DNA from: Bacteroidales bacterium
Lineage (GTDB): Bacteria > Bacteroidota > Bacteroidia > Bacteroidales > JAIOZK01
Reading direction: 5' to 3'
Assembly: GCA_021738625.1 (NCBI GenBank)
Contig: JAIPBS010000003.1
Location: 1-64,000 of the forward strand
DNA length: 64,000 bases
The position numbers were made by a program, and so were the translations under genes. Below are positions 1 through 9,872 of the stretch, piece after piece (positions within the stretch are counted from its first letter, which is position 1; the number at the start of each line of letters is the position of its first letter). A model generated the notes under the pieces. It saw nothing but the letters and a program-made list of their open reading frames with translations. It searched no databases and was not told the origin of the DNA.

Positions 1-2
1 AA

Positions 3-44
3 CTAGTTGATAAATTTGGAGAACGCTATGAGAAATACCTATAA
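3..44 (+). CDS. Possible C-terminal end of the IS transposase (partial)
   Basis: An open frame enters from the left edge and ends at TAA (42-44), giving LVDKFGERYEKYL. It points toward the element end at 136, as expected for the 3' end of a transposase. Only 13 residues are visible, so the identity is inferred from position and not from a recognised domain. Confidence 0.3.
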   Translation, partial: LVDKFGERYEKYL

Positions 45-48
45 AAAA

Positions 49-330
49 TTAATTTTGCAGTGCACAGCCCTTCCGCCTATCGGCTCCAGGGCTGTGCACT
101 GCAATGCAGAGGCTGACACACTTTTTTGAACACTCCCAATCAAGGACGAACTCCTTTGATTCACCTTCTTCCATGCCCATTACTTCCTTTTCAAAACCAG
201 GAATCAACTGTCCGGCTCCCATCTTAAACTCAAGGGGCTCCCGGTTCTCAGATGAATCAAATACCTGTCCGTTTTCTAATTTTCCTGTGTAATGTACTTT
301 TACTGTGTCTTCTTTTTTAACTTTTGACAT
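49..330 (-). pseudogene. FKBP-type peptidyl-prolyl isomerase, truncated by an insertion sequence
   Basis: The first 64 residues match the start of SlyD-like FKBP prolyl isomerases: [30 protein letters not shown] and [12 protein letters not shown] are standard family signatures. After FVLD the frame runs into the insertion-sequence end at about 137 and adds some 29 unrelated residues, including [11 protein letters not shown], before a stop at 49. The flap and C-terminal part of the domain, including several substrate-pocket residues, are lost, so prolyl isomerase activity is unlikely. The RRM gene lies 23 bp upstream on the same strand, so the two were probably co-transcribed. The start at 330 is the only methionine preceding the conserved fold. 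Confidence 0.85.
55..104. repeat. Perfect 17-bp inverted repeat just inside the IS end
   Basis: Positions 55-71 (TTGCAGTGCACAGCCCT) are the exact reverse complement of 88-104, with a 16-base loop that can itself pair weakly. It lies between the putative transposase stop and the terminal 33 bases. It could act as a subterminal transposase site or as a barrier to read-through transcription. There is no T-run next to it, so I do not call it a terminator. Confidence 0.75.
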
Positions 331-353
331 AATGTGTTGTTAAACTTTTATTT

Positions 354-611
354 CTAATTGAATTTTTTACGGGGCGGATTGGCTTTATTCACCTTCACAT
401 TCCTCCCCTTGATCTCAGCTCCGTCCAATTCCTGGATTGCAGTGTTGGCCTCATCTTCATTGGCCATTTCGACAAAAGCAAATCCTTTGGCCTTTCCGGT
501 CATACGGTCGGTGATGACCTTCACCGATAAAACTTCACCATACTCAGCGAAAATTTCTCTTAATTCGTCTTCGTTGGTTGCGTAATTAAGATTTCCTACA
601 TAAATGTTCAT
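354..611 (-). CDS. RNA-binding protein with a single RRM domain
   Basis: A complete 85-residue protein made almost entirely of one RNA recognition motif. RNP2 is IYVGNL at residues 3-8 and RNP1 is KGFAFVEM at about residues 43-50; a short basic tail (NPPRKKFN) follows. Bacteroidota carry several such RbpA/RbpB-type proteins, which bind single-stranded RNA and in Bacteroides affect global gene expression; that role is known for the family and not shown here. A TAnnTTTG promoter lies about 120 bp upstream, leaving a long 5' leader that could carry autoregulation. Confidence 0.93.
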   Translation of the reverse strand: MNIYVGNLNYATNEDELREIFAEYGEVLSVKVITDRMTGKAKGFAFVEMANEDEANTAIQELDGAEIKGRNVKVNKANPPRKKFN

Positions 612-733
612 GTTTTTAAAAATTAGTGAACTTAAATAAATTTACTCGTCAGAACTGGAATTTTGAAAAATCAGGAACAAAGACCGTATGGGATTTAGTG
701 TTTGATATTTCAAAACGACACTTCCAATAAATA

Positions 734-741
734 CAAATATA
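734..741 (-). promoter_or_regulatory. Promoter -7 box of the RRM gene
   Basis: On the minus strand the bases read TATATTTG, an exact match to the Bacteroidota TAnnTTTG -7 element. No good -33 box is visible. Transcription would start near 728, giving a leader of roughly 115 nt. Confidence 0.5.
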
Positions 742-876
742 CATAATTTTTTGGGCATGGAAAATCACAATCCCTCTAATTTACAGCCAGATGCATCAAA
801 AGACCGGCTATTCATGATCCTACACTGTTGTTGTAAAAGTATTTGTCTGATTTTCTTTTAAAAAAAGAACTTAAAT

Positions 877-904
877 TTTGGCTAAAAAAAATAATCTACT
901 TTTG
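877..904 (+). promoter_or_regulatory. Bacteroidota promoter of the lipoprotein gene
   Basis: TTTG at 877-880 and TACTTTTG at 897-904 match the -33 and -7 elements of the Bacteroidota primary sigma factor, with 20 bp between their first bases. The ATG at 922 follows closely, so the leader is very short, about 10 nt. Confidence 0.75.
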
Positions 905-921
905 ACAACAATCTCTCAATT

Positions 922-1533
922 ATGAAAGTAATTAAAACGATTGTTTGGATAGTCCTCTTAGGAATGGGAGTGAATTCATGTAGTCACAACCAAAACAAAA
1001 AGATCATGGGAACCGTCCGGCTTGAGCTTCAATATTATCCGGAGGCCAGGCTTACTGATATTTACAAGAACTTTTTCCAGAATGCCTTCGGCCCCGGCCA
1101 TCTTATAAAAGATGCAGCTGCGGCCAAAGCCTATCTTAGATATGAACTCCATAATGCAAAACATTTCGACTCCTTATTATATCAACCGCTCGGTGCTGAT
1201 CATAGATATTACAGGCTAAACCTCATTCTACTTAAAAAGAGCGTCATTCCTGAAGATGAATTCCTGAATGCCTTCATTCAAAGTGCAAACCATGCCGATC
1301 CGCCAACAATAGATGAATGGAAAGCTGAATGGGAAAATATTCTTAAGGTGATAACATCAATGGACCTTACCATACTTCATTTCGAGCGGGACAGGGCACA
1401 TTTGGACAGCCTGCTCGCAGAAGGAGAGTATGTGGTGCACCATTCCGAAACCTACAAATCACTTTATCAGCCGCATTACCGGATCGTACATAAGGATGAG
1501 TTCAGTAAGCTAAAACGATATCTGCCAAAATAG
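922..1533 (+). CDS. Lipoprotein of unknown function
   Basis: A 203-residue protein with a lipoprotein signal peptide: MKVIK, a hydrophobic stretch, then a lipobox GVNSC with the acylated cysteine at residue 20. The mature part is soluble and mixed alpha/beta in character, rich in aromatic residues (YYPEARL, FFQNAFGPGHL, DHRYYRLNL). I recognise no enzyme motif. It is probably anchored in a membrane facing the periplasm. It has its own promoter and converges on eno, with 5 bp between the two stops. Confidence 0.75.
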   Translation: MKVIKTIVWIVLLGMGVNSCSHNQNKKIMGTVRLELQYYPEARLTDIYKNFFQNAFGPGHLIKDAAAAKAYLRYELHNAKHFDSLLYQPLGADHRYYRLNLILLKKSVIPEDEFLNAFIQSANHADPPTIDEWKAEWENILKVITSMDLTILHFERDRAHLDSLLAEGEYVVHHSETYKSLYQPHYRIVHKDEFSKLKRYLPK

Positions 1534-1538
1534 AAGGC

Positions 1539-2840
<1,302 letters not shown>

Positions 2841-2870
2841 TTAATGTTCCAAGGTTTTATCTAAAGATAC

Positions 2871-2910
2871 AAAAAAAAGGATAAAGTCAGTGATTTTGCT
2901 TTATCCTTTT
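2871..2910 (-). terminator. Intrinsic terminator of the ribosomal protein gene run
   Basis: On the minus strand AAAAGGATAAAG (2910 to 2899) pairs perfectly with CTTTATCCTTTT (2886 to 2875) across a 12-base loop, followed by a run of T (complement of 2878-2871). It lies 24 bp after the rplQ stop and separates the operon from eno. The 12-bp stem is also symmetric enough to work on the other strand. Confidence 0.85.
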
Positions 2911-2933
2911 GTATGATTACAAACTGAATTTAA

Positions 2934-3656
2934 TTACTTATTGTCTTTATCCTGATCGGACTTTTCATCCTTTTTCTCTTCTTCTTTCTCTTCCTTCTTT
3001 TTTTCAGCCGCCTTTGTTTCGGGCTGTTCTTCTTTCTTTTCAGCTGATTTCTCTTCTTTTTTCTCAGCAGTCTTTTCTTCTGTTTTTTCAGCCTGTGGTT
3101 CTTCCTTTACTTCAGCTTCGGCTCCTGCTTCAGCTTTAGGTTCTTCTTGGCCCTGGCTTTCTTTAGGAGGCTTTTGCACTTTCGTTTCCTCCCTGGCTGC
3201 AGGTGCTTTTTCTGTAGATTTCTTCTTTCCGCTTCTTCTACGGCCACCCCTTCTGGCAGATTTGGACTTTCTATCTTCAGCCTCCGCCAACAGGTTCTCG
3301 TTATAATCGACCAGTTCGATCATGCACATCTCTGCATTATCGCCCAACCTGTTCCCGATCTTTATGATCCTTGTATATCCACCGGGGCGCTCAAACACCT
3401 TTGGAGAGACTTCACGAAACAACTCATTCAAGGCTTCCTTGCTTTGCAGATAGCTAAATACAACCCTTCTTGAATGTGTTGAATCATCTTTCGAGCGGGT
3501 GATCAAAGGCTCCACATAACGTCTAAGGGCTTTTGCCTTGGCAACCGTGGTATGAATTCTTTTATGAATGATAAGAGATGAAGCCATGTTGGCAAGCATT
3601 GCCCTTCTGTGTGCTCTCGTCCTGCTTAAATGATTATTTTTTTTAAGATGTCTCAT
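2934..3656 (-). CDS. rplQ: 50S ribosomal protein L17 with a long charged C-terminal tail
   Basis: L17 sits near the peptide exit tunnel of the large subunit. Residues 1 to about 125 are a normal L17 ([17 protein letters not shown], then [18 protein letters not shown], then MIELVDYN). From about residue 128 to 240 there is a low-complexity tail: first a basic patch ([13 protein letters not shown]), then more than 80 residues made almost only of Lys, Glu, Ala, Pro and Gln. Bacteroidota L17 proteins are often extended, but 240 residues is about twice the bacterial core. The tail is probably disordered. It is the last gene of the run, 7 bp after rpoA. Confidence 0.95.
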   Translation of the reverse strand: MRHLKKNNHLSRTRAHRRAMLANMASSLIIHKRIHTTVAKAKALRRYVEPLITRSKDDSTHSRRVVFSYLQSKEALNELFREVSPKVFERPGGYTRIIKIGNRLGDNAEMCMIELVDYNENLLAEAEDRKSKSARRGGRRRSGKKKSTEKAPAAREETKVQKPPKESQGQEEPKAEAGAEAEVKEEPQAEKTEEKTAEKKEEKSAEKKEEQPETKAAEKKKEEKEEEKKDEKSDQDKDNK

Positions 3657-3663
3657 TTTTCTC

Positions 3664-4656
3664 TTATTCCTTATCTAGTTTATACTTTGCTGTATTCATT
3701 CCAAACTCAAGGCCTTTTGCTTTGACAAGTTCTTCGAGTTCTGTTAGGGATTTCTTACCAAAATTCCTGAACTTCAACAGATCGTTTTTGTTGTAGGCCA
3801 CCAAATCACCAAGGCTCTCCACGTCGGCTGCCTTCAGGCAATTCAAGGCCCTAACTGAAAGATCGAGATCGACCAGCTTGGTTTTCAAAAGCTGCCTGAT
3901 ATGTAGTGAATTTTCGTCAAACTCTTCGGCAACGGTTTTCTCTTCCGTATCCAGGGTGATTTTCTCATCGGAGAAAAGCATAAAATGGTGGATCAGAATT
4001 TTTGCAGCTTCTTTAAGCGCCTCCTTGGGGTGAACAGAGCCATCGGTTTCGATGTCAATCAACAACTTTTCATAGTCGGTTTTCTGTTCCACCCTGTAAT
4101 TCTCAACCGTGAACTTCACATTTTTAATGGGGGTGTGGATCGAATCAATGGCAATGGTATCCACAGGAGCATTCAATGACTTGTTCTCTTCTGCGGGGAT
4201 ATATCCTCTACCCTTTTCTATGGTGACATCCATAACGATTTTCACCGAAGGATCCATTTCACAGATGAGCACATCAGGGTTCAATACCTGAAAAACGGAA
4301 AGGAATTTATTGATGTCTCCAGCTTTAAATTCGTCCTGATCGCCAATGACGACATGTGCCTTTTCGCTGTTTTCATTTTCGATCTGCCGTTTAAACCTGA
4401 TTTTTTTCAGGTTAAGAATGATTTCGGTCACATCCTGAATAACCCCTTTTATGGAGGTAAACTCATGGGGTACACCCTCAATCCTAATAGAAGTGATTGC
4501 ATATCCTTCCAGTGAGGAAAGCAAAATTCTTCTGAGGGCGTTGCCTACGGTGATGCCAAATCCGGGTTCGAGCGGTCTGAATTCAAAGGAACCTTTAAAC
4601 TCGTCCGCATCGTTCATGATGACTTTTTCCGGTTTTTGAAATGCTAATATAGCCAT
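3664..4656 (-). CDS. rpoA: DNA-directed RNA polymerase alpha subunit
   Basis: Scaffold of RNA polymerase: two copies nucleate assembly of beta and beta prime. Of 330 residues, about 1-230 form the N-terminal assembly domain ([29 protein letters not shown]), followed by an acidic linker and a C-terminal helix-hairpin-helix domain from about 250 ([34 protein letters not shown]) that contacts DNA and regulators. Placed between rpsD and rplQ as in the classical alpha operon. Confidence 0.98.
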   Translation of the reverse strand: MAILAFQKPEKVIMNDADEFKGSFEFRPLEPGFGITVGNALRRILLSSLEGYAITSIRIEGVPHEFTSIKGVIQDVTEIILNLKKIRFKRQIENENSEKAHVVIGDQDEFKAGDINKFLSVFQVLNPDVLICEMDPSVKIVMDVTIEKGRGYIPAEENKSLNAPVDTIAIDSIHTPIKNVKFTVENYRVEQKTDYEKLLIDIETDGSVHPKEALKEAAKILIHHFMLFSDEKITLDTEEKTVAEEFDENSLHIRQLLKTKLVDLDLSVRALNCLKAADVESLGDLVAYNKNDLLKFRNFGKKSLTELEELVKAKGLEFGMNTAKYKLDKE

Positions 4657-4688
4657 AGATAAATATCTTAATTATTCTAAACAATTGA

Positions 4689-5294
4689 TTACTTGGAGTA
4701 TAACTCTACAATTAGTTGCTCCTTAATGTTTTCAGGTATTTCTTCCCTGGGGGGATAGTTCAGGAATTTCCCTGTCATTTTTTCTTCATCCCATTCGAGC
4801 CATGAAAACCTGTTGCTTCTTGTCTCGAGCGAATCGGTAATGGCCACGCGTGATTTTGATTTTTCTCTTACACCTACCAGGTCGCCTTCCTTGATCTTGT
4901 ATGAAGGAATGTTTACCACCTGACCATTAACCGCAATGTGTCTATGTGAAACCAGCTGACGTGCCGCCCGTCTTGTGGGTGCTATTCCCAGCCTGAACAC
5001 AACATTGTCGAGCCTGGATTCGATCAGCTGCAAGAGGTTCTCACCGGTAATCCCTTTTCTCCGGGCAGCTTCCTTAAATGTATTTCGGAATTGCCTTTCG
5101 AGAATACCGTATGTGTATTTGGCTTTTTGTTTTTCCATTAGCTGAACGCCATATTCAGACTGCTTCCTTCTCCTTTTGGATGCACCATGGTGCCCCGGCG
5201 GATAAGGTTTTCTTTCCATTGCTTTATCCGGTCCGAATATCGGATCGTTGAATTTTCTTGCTATCTTCGATTTTGGACCTCTATATCTTGCCAT
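4689..5294 (-). CDS. rpsD: 30S ribosomal protein S4
   Basis: Primary 16S rRNA-binding protein that starts assembly of the 30S body and helps control decoding accuracy. The 201 residues start [15 protein letters not shown] and contain the S4 RNA-binding domain at about 95-155 ([30 protein letters not shown]). No zinc-binding cysteines are present. In E. coli S4 represses the alpha operon; no equivalent site is evident here. Confidence 0.97.
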   Translation of the reverse strand: MARYRGPKSKIARKFNDPIFGPDKAMERKPYPPGHHGASKRRRKQSEYGVQLMEKQKAKYTYGILERQFRNTFKEAARRKGITGENLLQLIESRLDNVVFRLGIAPTRRAARQLVSHRHIAVNGQVVNIPSYKIKEGDLVGVREKSKSRVAITDSLETRSNRFSWLEWDEEKMTGKFLNYPPREEIPENIKEQLIVELYSK

Positions 5295-5324
5295 ATCAAT
5301 TTAATATTTCTTTTTAACCAACAA

Positions 5325-5714
5325 TTAGACTCTTCGACGTTTGGGTGGCCTGCATCCGTTGTGTGGAAGCGGAGTCACATCCCTGATCTCGGTAACTTCA
5401 ATACCCGAGGTGTGGATGGTGCGGATTGCAGACTCGCGACCGGAACCAGGTCCCTTAACATATACTTTTACTTTTCTTAAGCCCATATCGTATGCTGTTT
5501 TGGCGCATTCGGCAGCAGCCATCTGTGCAGCATAAGGGGTATTCTTTTTTGACCCCCTGAAACCCATCTTGCCGGCCGAAGCCCAGGTGATCACATGTCC
5601 AGCCTGATTGGTCAGCGAGATGATAATGTTGTTGAATGAAGCCGTAATATATGCCCGTCCGATCGGATCGACTTTAACAACTTTTTTCTTTGGACCTCTT
5701 GATGTCTTTGCCAT
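5325..5714 (-). CDS. rpsK: 30S ribosomal protein S11
   Basis: S11 lies on the 30S platform near the mRNA exit and contacts helix 23/24 of 16S rRNA. The 129-residue protein shows the usual core ([16 protein letters not shown] start, [31 protein letters not shown]) and ends [15 protein letters not shown], the family C-terminus. It lies between rpsM and rpsD with gaps of 43 and 30 bp. Confidence 0.97.
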   Translation of the reverse strand: MAKTSRGPKKKVVKVDPIGRAYITASFNNIIISLTNQAGHVITWASAGKMGFRGSKKNTPYAAQMAAAECAKTAYDMGLRKVKVYVKGPGSGRESAIRTIHTSGIEVTEIRDVTPLPHNGCRPPKRRRV

Positions 5715-5757
5715 AATAATTTAATATTACTTTAACCCTGTAGTTGAGTATTAATGA

Positions 5758-6138
5758 TTAACCTTTAGGTGCCTTCTTTTTGTTGGCAACTGTTTTTTTC
5801 TTTCCTTTCCTGGTGCGGGCGTTGTTTTTTGTACTCTGACCACGCACAGGTAAACCCGTACGATGTCGTATACCTCGATAGGTACCGATATCCATCAGAC
5901 GTTTGATGTTCATTTGAACTTCGGAACGCAGCGATCCTTCAACCTTGTACTTATCGCTGATGAGGTTACGGATTTTGGTCAGCTCATCATCATTCCATTC
6001 CTGCACACGTTTGTCCCAGTCAACTTCCGCTTCCGTTAGTATTTTACGGGCAGCGCTTCTGCCTATCCCGAAAATATAGGTGAGGGCAACTTCCCCTCTT
6101 TTATTTCTTGGTATATCTACACCTGCAATTCTAGCCAT
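5758..6138 (-). CDS. rpsM: 30S ribosomal protein S13
   Basis: S13 sits in the 30S head, forms bridges to the 50S subunit and its basic tail touches the P-site tRNA. The 126 residues start [19 protein letters not shown] and include the helix-two-turn-helix region ([14 protein letters not shown]), [19 protein letters not shown] and a lysine-rich tail. First of the S13-S11-S4-alpha-L17 group. Confidence 0.97.
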   Translation of the reverse strand: MARIAGVDIPRNKRGEVALTYIFGIGRSAARKILTEAEVDWDKRVQEWNDDELTKIRNLISDKYKVEGSLRSEVQMNIKRLMDIGTYRGIRHRTGLPVRGQSTKNNARTRKGKKKTVANKKKAPKG

Positions 6139-6172
6139 AAATCAAGCAGTTTTATTTGTTAAATATCTTTTA

Positions 6173-6289
6173 TTATCCTTGCCGTTGTTTAAACTTTGGA
6201 TTCTTTTTGTTGATCACATATAGCCTTCCTTTTCGGCGGACTATTTTGCAATCCGTACTTCTTTTCTTAACTGATGCTCTTACTTTCAT
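6173..6289 (-). CDS. rpmJ: 50S ribosomal protein L36
   Basis: A 38-residue gene between infA and rpsM. Translation from the ATG at 6289 gives [19 protein letters not shown] followed by a [19 protein letters not shown] ending, the recognised L36 pattern, and stops at TAA (6173-6175). Only one cysteine remains, so this is the zinc-free form of the family. L36 fits into 23S rRNA near the base of the stalk. The infA gene ends 12 bp upstream of its start. Confidence 0.95.
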   Translation of the reverse strand: MKVRASVKKRSTDCKIVRRKGRLYVINKKNPKFKQRQG

Positions 6290-6300
6290 TTTACTGTAGT

Positions 6301-6519
6301 TTATTTGTATCTGAACACAATTCTTCCCTTGGTCAAATCATAGGGCGACATTTCAAGCTTCACTTTATCACCCGGCAGTATTTTAATGTAATGCATGCGC
6401 ATTTTACCCGAGATATGGGCCGTAATGATGTGCCCGTTTTCAAGCTCAACGCGGAACATTGCATTTCCGAGAGATTCAATTACAGTTCCATCTTGTTCGA
6501 TCGACTGTTGTTTAGCCAT
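6301..6519 (-). CDS. infA: Translation initiation factor IF-1
   Basis: A 72-residue single OB-fold protein that blocks the ribosomal A site during initiation. It starts [20 protein letters not shown], contains [20 protein letters not shown] and [13 protein letters not shown] at the end, all standard for IF-1. It starts 2 bp after map ends, so the two are translationally close. Confidence 0.97.
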   Translation of the reverse strand: MAKQQSIEQDGTVIESLGNAMFRVELENGHIITAHISGKMRMHYIKILPGDKVKLEMSPYDLTKGRIVFRYK

Positions 6520-6521
6520 AT

Positions 6522-7313
6522 CTATAATACTTTTATATTTCTTTTTTTCAGTTCTTCGTCAACAAATTTAAAGGTTGAAAGCACCTCAGCGCCTCCCTTA
6601 CGAACCACCACATCATGCTCGTAATGGGCAGAAGGTTTATGGTCGGCAGTCCGTATGGTCCATCCATCCCGCTCCTGCATCACGGTTCGTTTTCCGAGAT
6701 TTACCATAGGCTCTATCGCAAGAACCATACCTTCCTTCAATTTCACACCGCTACCCTTTTTACCATAATTTGGCACTTCGGGTTTTTCGTGCAGGTTCCT
6801 TCCCAGGCCATGACCCACCAGGTCTCTTACAACGGCATACCCGAATTGTTCCACATAGGTCTGGATTTCATTTCCAATGTCGCCGATACGATTGCCGGCA
6901 ACTGCCATTTTTACACCGAGTTCAAGTGATTCGCGCGTTCTTCGCATTAGCAGCCGCAGCTCCTCATCTACTTCTCCTACCGGGAAGGTGAAAGCCGAAT
7001 CACCGTAAAATCCATTTTTCAACACCCCGCAATCAATCGACAGGATGTCGCCTTCTTCAAGCACCTTATTTCCCGGAAAGCCATGCACGACCACTTCATT
7101 GGGTGAAATACAAAGGGTAAAGGGAAAGCCGTTGTATCCTTTGAAACCCGGAACCGCTCCGTGGTCCCGGATAAAGGTTTCGGCAACCTCATCCAGTTTT
7201 TTTGTATCCACCCCCGGTTCGATCAGCTTGGCGACCTCAGCCAGGGTTTTTCCAACAAGCAAAGAACTTTCTCTAATTAACTCAATTTCCTCTTCTGTCT
7301 TCGTATATATCAT
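6522..7313 (-). CDS. map: Type I methionine aminopeptidase
   Basis: Removes the initiator methionine from nascent proteins at the ribosome. The 263 residues show the five metal ligands in their usual places: two Asp in [17 protein letters not shown], His in [17 protein letters not shown], Glu in LAIEPMVN and the last Glu in HYEHDVVV. No N-terminal zinc finger, as in the bacterial type Ia enzymes. It is 9 bp downstream of secY, the usual Bacteroidota order (secY, map, infA, rpmJ). Confidence 0.97.
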   Translation of the reverse strand: MIYTKTEEEIELIRESSLLVGKTLAEVAKLIEPGVDTKKLDEVAETFIRDHGAVPGFKGYNGFPFTLCISPNEVVVHGFPGNKVLEEGDILSIDCGVLKNGFYGDSAFTFPVGEVDEELRLLMRRTRESLELGVKMAVAGNRIGDIGNEIQTYVEQFGYAVVRDLVGHGLGRNLHEKPEVPNYGKKGSGVKLKEGMVLAIEPMVNLGKRTVMQERDGWTIRTADHKPSAHYEHDVVVRKGGAEVLSTFKFVDEELKKRNIKVL

Positions 7314-7322
7314 TCTGTCAGC

Positions 7323-8684
7323 CTATCCCATATTTATGGACGAACGGCCTTTGATCCGCCCGGATTTTGTTAAGCCGTCATAATGACGCATTAACAGGTG
7401 ACTTTCAATTTGTTGTAATGTATCCAGGATCACACCGACAAGGATGAGCAGCGAGGTTCCTCCATAGAACAGTGAAAACTGCTGAGAGGCTCCGATCATC
7501 CTGGCAAATGTGGGCATGATCGCAATAAGTCCGAGAAATATGGATCCCGGCAAAGTGATTCTCGACATAATGTTGTCGATGAATTCGGCCGTTTTCCGGC
7601 CTGGTTTCACCCCGGGTATAAATCCTCCGTTTTTCTTCATATCTTCCGCCATCTGGTTTGGATTCATGGTAATGGCCGTATAGAAGTACGTAAACATGAT
7701 GATCAGAATTAATGTAACTGCATTGTACCAAAATCCGTCGATATTGGTAAATGCGGCGGCAAAGTTACCCAGGCTTTCGGAGGAAGCAAATCCTGCAAAA
7801 GTAAGTGGCAGAAACATGATGGCCTGAGCAAAAATGATCGGCATTACCCCGGCGGCATTCACCTTAAGAGGAATGTACTGACGCACGCCACCATATTGTC
7901 TGTTGCCCACAATTCGTTTGGCATACTGAACCGGTATCTTTCGTGTACCCTGCACCAGCAAAATGGTTACCAGGATAACCAGAACCAGGATGGCAATTTC
8001 CACGACAAAGTAAACCAGACCTCCGCCCTGGGCTTCCATCTTGGAGGCGAATTCGCCCACAAGTGATAGTGGCAGGCGCGCAATAATACCGATCATAATG
8101 ATGAGGGAAATACCATTTCCAATCCCTTTGTCCGTGATCCGTTCGCCCAGCCACATAATGAACATGGTACCCGATATCAGGATAACTACCGAAGACACCC
8201 AGAAAAAAGTAGAAGGCGGTGCTCCGGGGTCAAAGGGCGTCACTCCTCCGGCTCCTTGCAGGCGCGATACGATCATGGCTCCGATATAAGCCGGTGCCTG
8301 TAGGCCCGTGATCACCACAGTGAGATAACGGGTGATCTGATTTAACTTTCTACGGCCACTCTCGCCTTCACGCTGTAACTTCTGGAAATAAGGAATGGCC
8401 ATCCCCAGCAACTGAATAACAATGGAGGCAGAGATATAGGGCATGATTCCCAGGGCAAAAATGGATGCGTTTGTAAAGGCGCCTCCGGAAAATATGTTCA
8501 ATAGTTCGACCAAACCGCCAGCCTGGGTACTGGCCATATCTGCCAGTACATTCGGATCAACACCAGGCAAAACAACCTTCGTTCCCAGGCGGTAGATCAA
8601 AATGATTCCAAGGGTATAAAGAATGCGTTGCCTCAGATCTTCAATCTTATAAATGTTCCGTATGGTTTGTATTAATCTTTTCAT
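7323..8684 (-). CDS. secY: Protein translocase channel subunit SecY
   Basis: Forms the inner-membrane channel through which SecA pushes unfolded proteins and into which membrane proteins are inserted. The 453 residues show about ten hydrophobic segments. Visible landmarks: ELLNIFSGGAFTNASIFALG (plug and TM2 region), YFQKLQREGESGRRKLNQ, LGERITDKGIGNGISL (TM4/5), and FIPGVKPGRKTAEFID (TM8-9 loop, SecA contact). It follows rplO with a 3-bp gap, as in the spc operon. Confidence 0.98.
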   Translation of the reverse strand: MKRLIQTIRNIYKIEDLRQRILYTLGIILIYRLGTKVVLPGVDPNVLADMASTQAGGLVELLNIFSGGAFTNASIFALGIMPYISASIVIQLLGMAIPYFQKLQREGESGRRKLNQITRYLTVVITGLQAPAYIGAMIVSRLQGAGGVTPFDPGAPPSTFFWVSSVVILISGTMFIMWLGERITDKGIGNGISLIIMIGIIARLPLSLVGEFASKMEAQGGGLVYFVVEIAILVLVILVTILLVQGTRKIPVQYAKRIVGNRQYGGVRQYIPLKVNAAGVMPIIFAQAIMFLPLTFAGFASSESLGNFAAAFTNIDGFWYNAVTLILIIMFTYFYTAITMNPNQMAEDMKKNGGFIPGVKPGRKTAEFIDNIMSRITLPGSIFLGLIAIMPTFARMIGASQQFSLFYGGTSLLILVGVILDTLQQIESHLLMRHYDGLTKSGRIKGRSSINMG

Positions 8685-8687
8685 GCA

Positions 8688-9137
8688 TTAATCGATTTTT
8701 GATGCAACACCACCTTTATCTTCAATTGCTTTTTTCGCGCTTTCCGAGAAGGCATGGGCATGAACTTCAAGTTTGGCCTTGAGTTCTCCGCGACCCAGTA
8801 TCTTGATCAGATCCTTTTTGGCTGCCAGTCCGTTATCAACCAGCGTCTGGGGACTTATCTTTTCAAGTTTTTTCTCGTCGGCCAGTCTTTGAAGCACGTC
8901 AATATTGATCCCCCGGTACTCAATGCGATTGAAATTTTTAAACCCACCTTTGGGCACCCTTCTGAACAGCGGCATTTGACCGCCTTCAAAGCCAATATTT
9001 CGGCTGTAGCCTGATCTCGACTTGGCGCCTTTGTGGCCCCGTGTAGCGGTATCACCCATTCCGGAGCCTTCTCCACGGCCAATTCTTTTTCTCTTCTTTG
9101 TAGATCCTTTTGCCGGTTTCAGATTGCTTAAATCCAT
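8688..9137 (-). CDS. rplO: 50S ribosomal protein L15
   Basis: Late-assembly protein of the 50S subunit. The 149 residues start MDLSNLKPAKGSTKKRKRIG and hold the glycine/arginine-rich N-terminal extension (GRGEGSGMGDTATRGHKG) that threads into 23S rRNA, then MPLFRRVPKGGF and a folded C-terminal domain. Between rpmD and secY. Confidence 0.97.
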   Translation of the reverse strand: MDLSNLKPAKGSTKKRKRIGRGEGSGMGDTATRGHKGAKSRSGYSRNIGFEGGQMPLFRRVPKGGFKNFNRIEYRGINIDVLQRLADEKKLEKISPQTLVDNGLAAKKDLIKILGRGELKAKLEVHAHAFSESAKKAIEDKGGVASKID

Positions 9138-9157
9138 GATAATATCTTATTATAAGA

Positions 9158-9337
9158 TTATACTTCTTCTACTTTAATCAAGTGACTCACTTTGTTGATC
9201 ATTCCTTGTATTTGGGGGTTAACCACAACCTCCCTGGAATGGCGAATCTTTCGCAAACCCAGTGCTTCCAGTGTACGTTTCTGGCGTTTTGGTTTTCCAA
9301 TTGAACTTTTCACCTGGGTGATCTTAATTTTTTTCAT
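9158..9337 (-). CDS. rpmD: 50S ribosomal protein L30
   Basis: A 59-residue gene between rpsE and rplO, starting at ATG 9337 and stopping at TAA (9158-9160). The translation begins [20 protein letters not shown] and continues with [19 protein letters not shown] and [17 protein letters not shown], the complete L30 pattern of strand, two helices and strands. L30 binds 23S and helps join 5S RNA to the subunit. Gaps to rpsE and rplO are 10 and 20 bp. Confidence 0.95.
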   Translation of the reverse strand: MKKIKITQVKSSIGKPKRQKRTLEALGLRKIRHSREVVVNPQIQGMINKVSHLIKVEEV

Positions 9338-9347
9338 TCCTGCGATT

Positions 9348-9866
9348 TTAACCGTTGAACACTTTATTTAAATCGGTTCCTCTCAGCTGGGCAACCGTAT
9401 ATGCATCTCTCATTTTCGACAATGCATCAATGGTGGCTTTCACAACGCTATGCGGATTGGAAGAGCCTTTTGATTTGGCCAGTACATCGGTTACACCAAC
9501 ACTCTCCAATACTGCACGCATGGCGCCACCGGCAATCACACCGGTACCGGGCGCGGCAGGTTTGATGTATACTTGTGCGCCACTGTATTTACCAATTTGT
9601 TCATGCGGCAAGGTGCCCTTCAGTACCGGAACCTTGATCAGGTTTTTCTTGGCATCGTCGATGCCTTTGGCTATGGCGGAGGTAACCTCTTTGGCTTTAC
9701 CCAGACCATAACCAACAACACCGTTTTCGTTTCCCACCACCACAATGGCAGAGAAACTGAACGTACGGCCACCTTTGGTCACTTTGGTAACCCTTTGTAT
9801 GCTAACCAGCCTGTCTTTAAATTCGATTTCGCTGGACTTAACTCTTTTAATGTTTGCGTTTGCCAT
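9348..9866 (-). CDS. rpsE: 30S ribosomal protein S5
   Basis: S5 lies at the mRNA entry site and contributes to decoding fidelity and mRNA unwinding. I chose the ATG at 9866 ([13 protein letters not shown]) over one two codons upstream, because family members begin with MA followed by a similar stretch; the upstream ATG would abut the rplR stop. Length is then 172 residues. Landmarks: [28 protein letters not shown], and the double-stranded RNA-binding-like C-terminal domain. Confidence 0.95.
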   Translation of the reverse strand: MANANIKRVKSSEIEFKDRLVSIQRVTKVTKGGRTFSFSAIVVVGNENGVVGYGLGKAKEVTSAIAKGIDDAKKNLIKVPVLKGTLPHEQIGKYSGAQVYIKPAAPGTGVIAGGAMRAVLESVGVTDVLAKSKGSSNPHSVVKATIDALSKMRDAYTVAQLRGTDLNKVFNG

Positions 9867-9872
9867 AATCAA

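Larger units (their letters stand above)
1..136 (+). mobile_element. Insertion sequence, right end only (IS256-like ends suspected)
   Basis: The window opens inside a mobile element that interrupts the FKBP gene. Its outer edge lies at about 136. Reading inwards on the minus strand it begins GGAGTGTTCAAAAAAGTG and continues to about 105, followed by a long hairpin (55-104) and the tail of a possible transposase (3-44). The outer 33 bases (104-136) recur with one mismatch at 35324-35356, which shows that this is a repeated element end. The homologous FKBP reading frame stops making sense exactly at this edge. The other end and any target duplication lie outside the window. The IS256 assignment rests only on the look of the terminal sequence and is tentative. 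Confidence 0.7.
612..921. other. Divergent intergenic region, 310 bp
   Basis: This space holds the minus-strand promoter and long leader of the RRM gene and the plus-strand promoter of the lipoprotein gene. I see no additional reading frame with coding character and no strong hairpin. Confidence 0.7.

Noticed and set aside
55..104. Intrinsic terminator for the FKBP or transposase gene
   Set aside because: The stem is strong, but no T-run follows on either strand.
2909..3139. Leucine- and serine-rich plus-strand ORF opposite rplQ
   Set aside because: It is the mirror image of the Lys/Glu-rich tail of L17; the same explanation applies to other long antisense frames over rpsC, rplO, grpE, dnaJ and the helicase.
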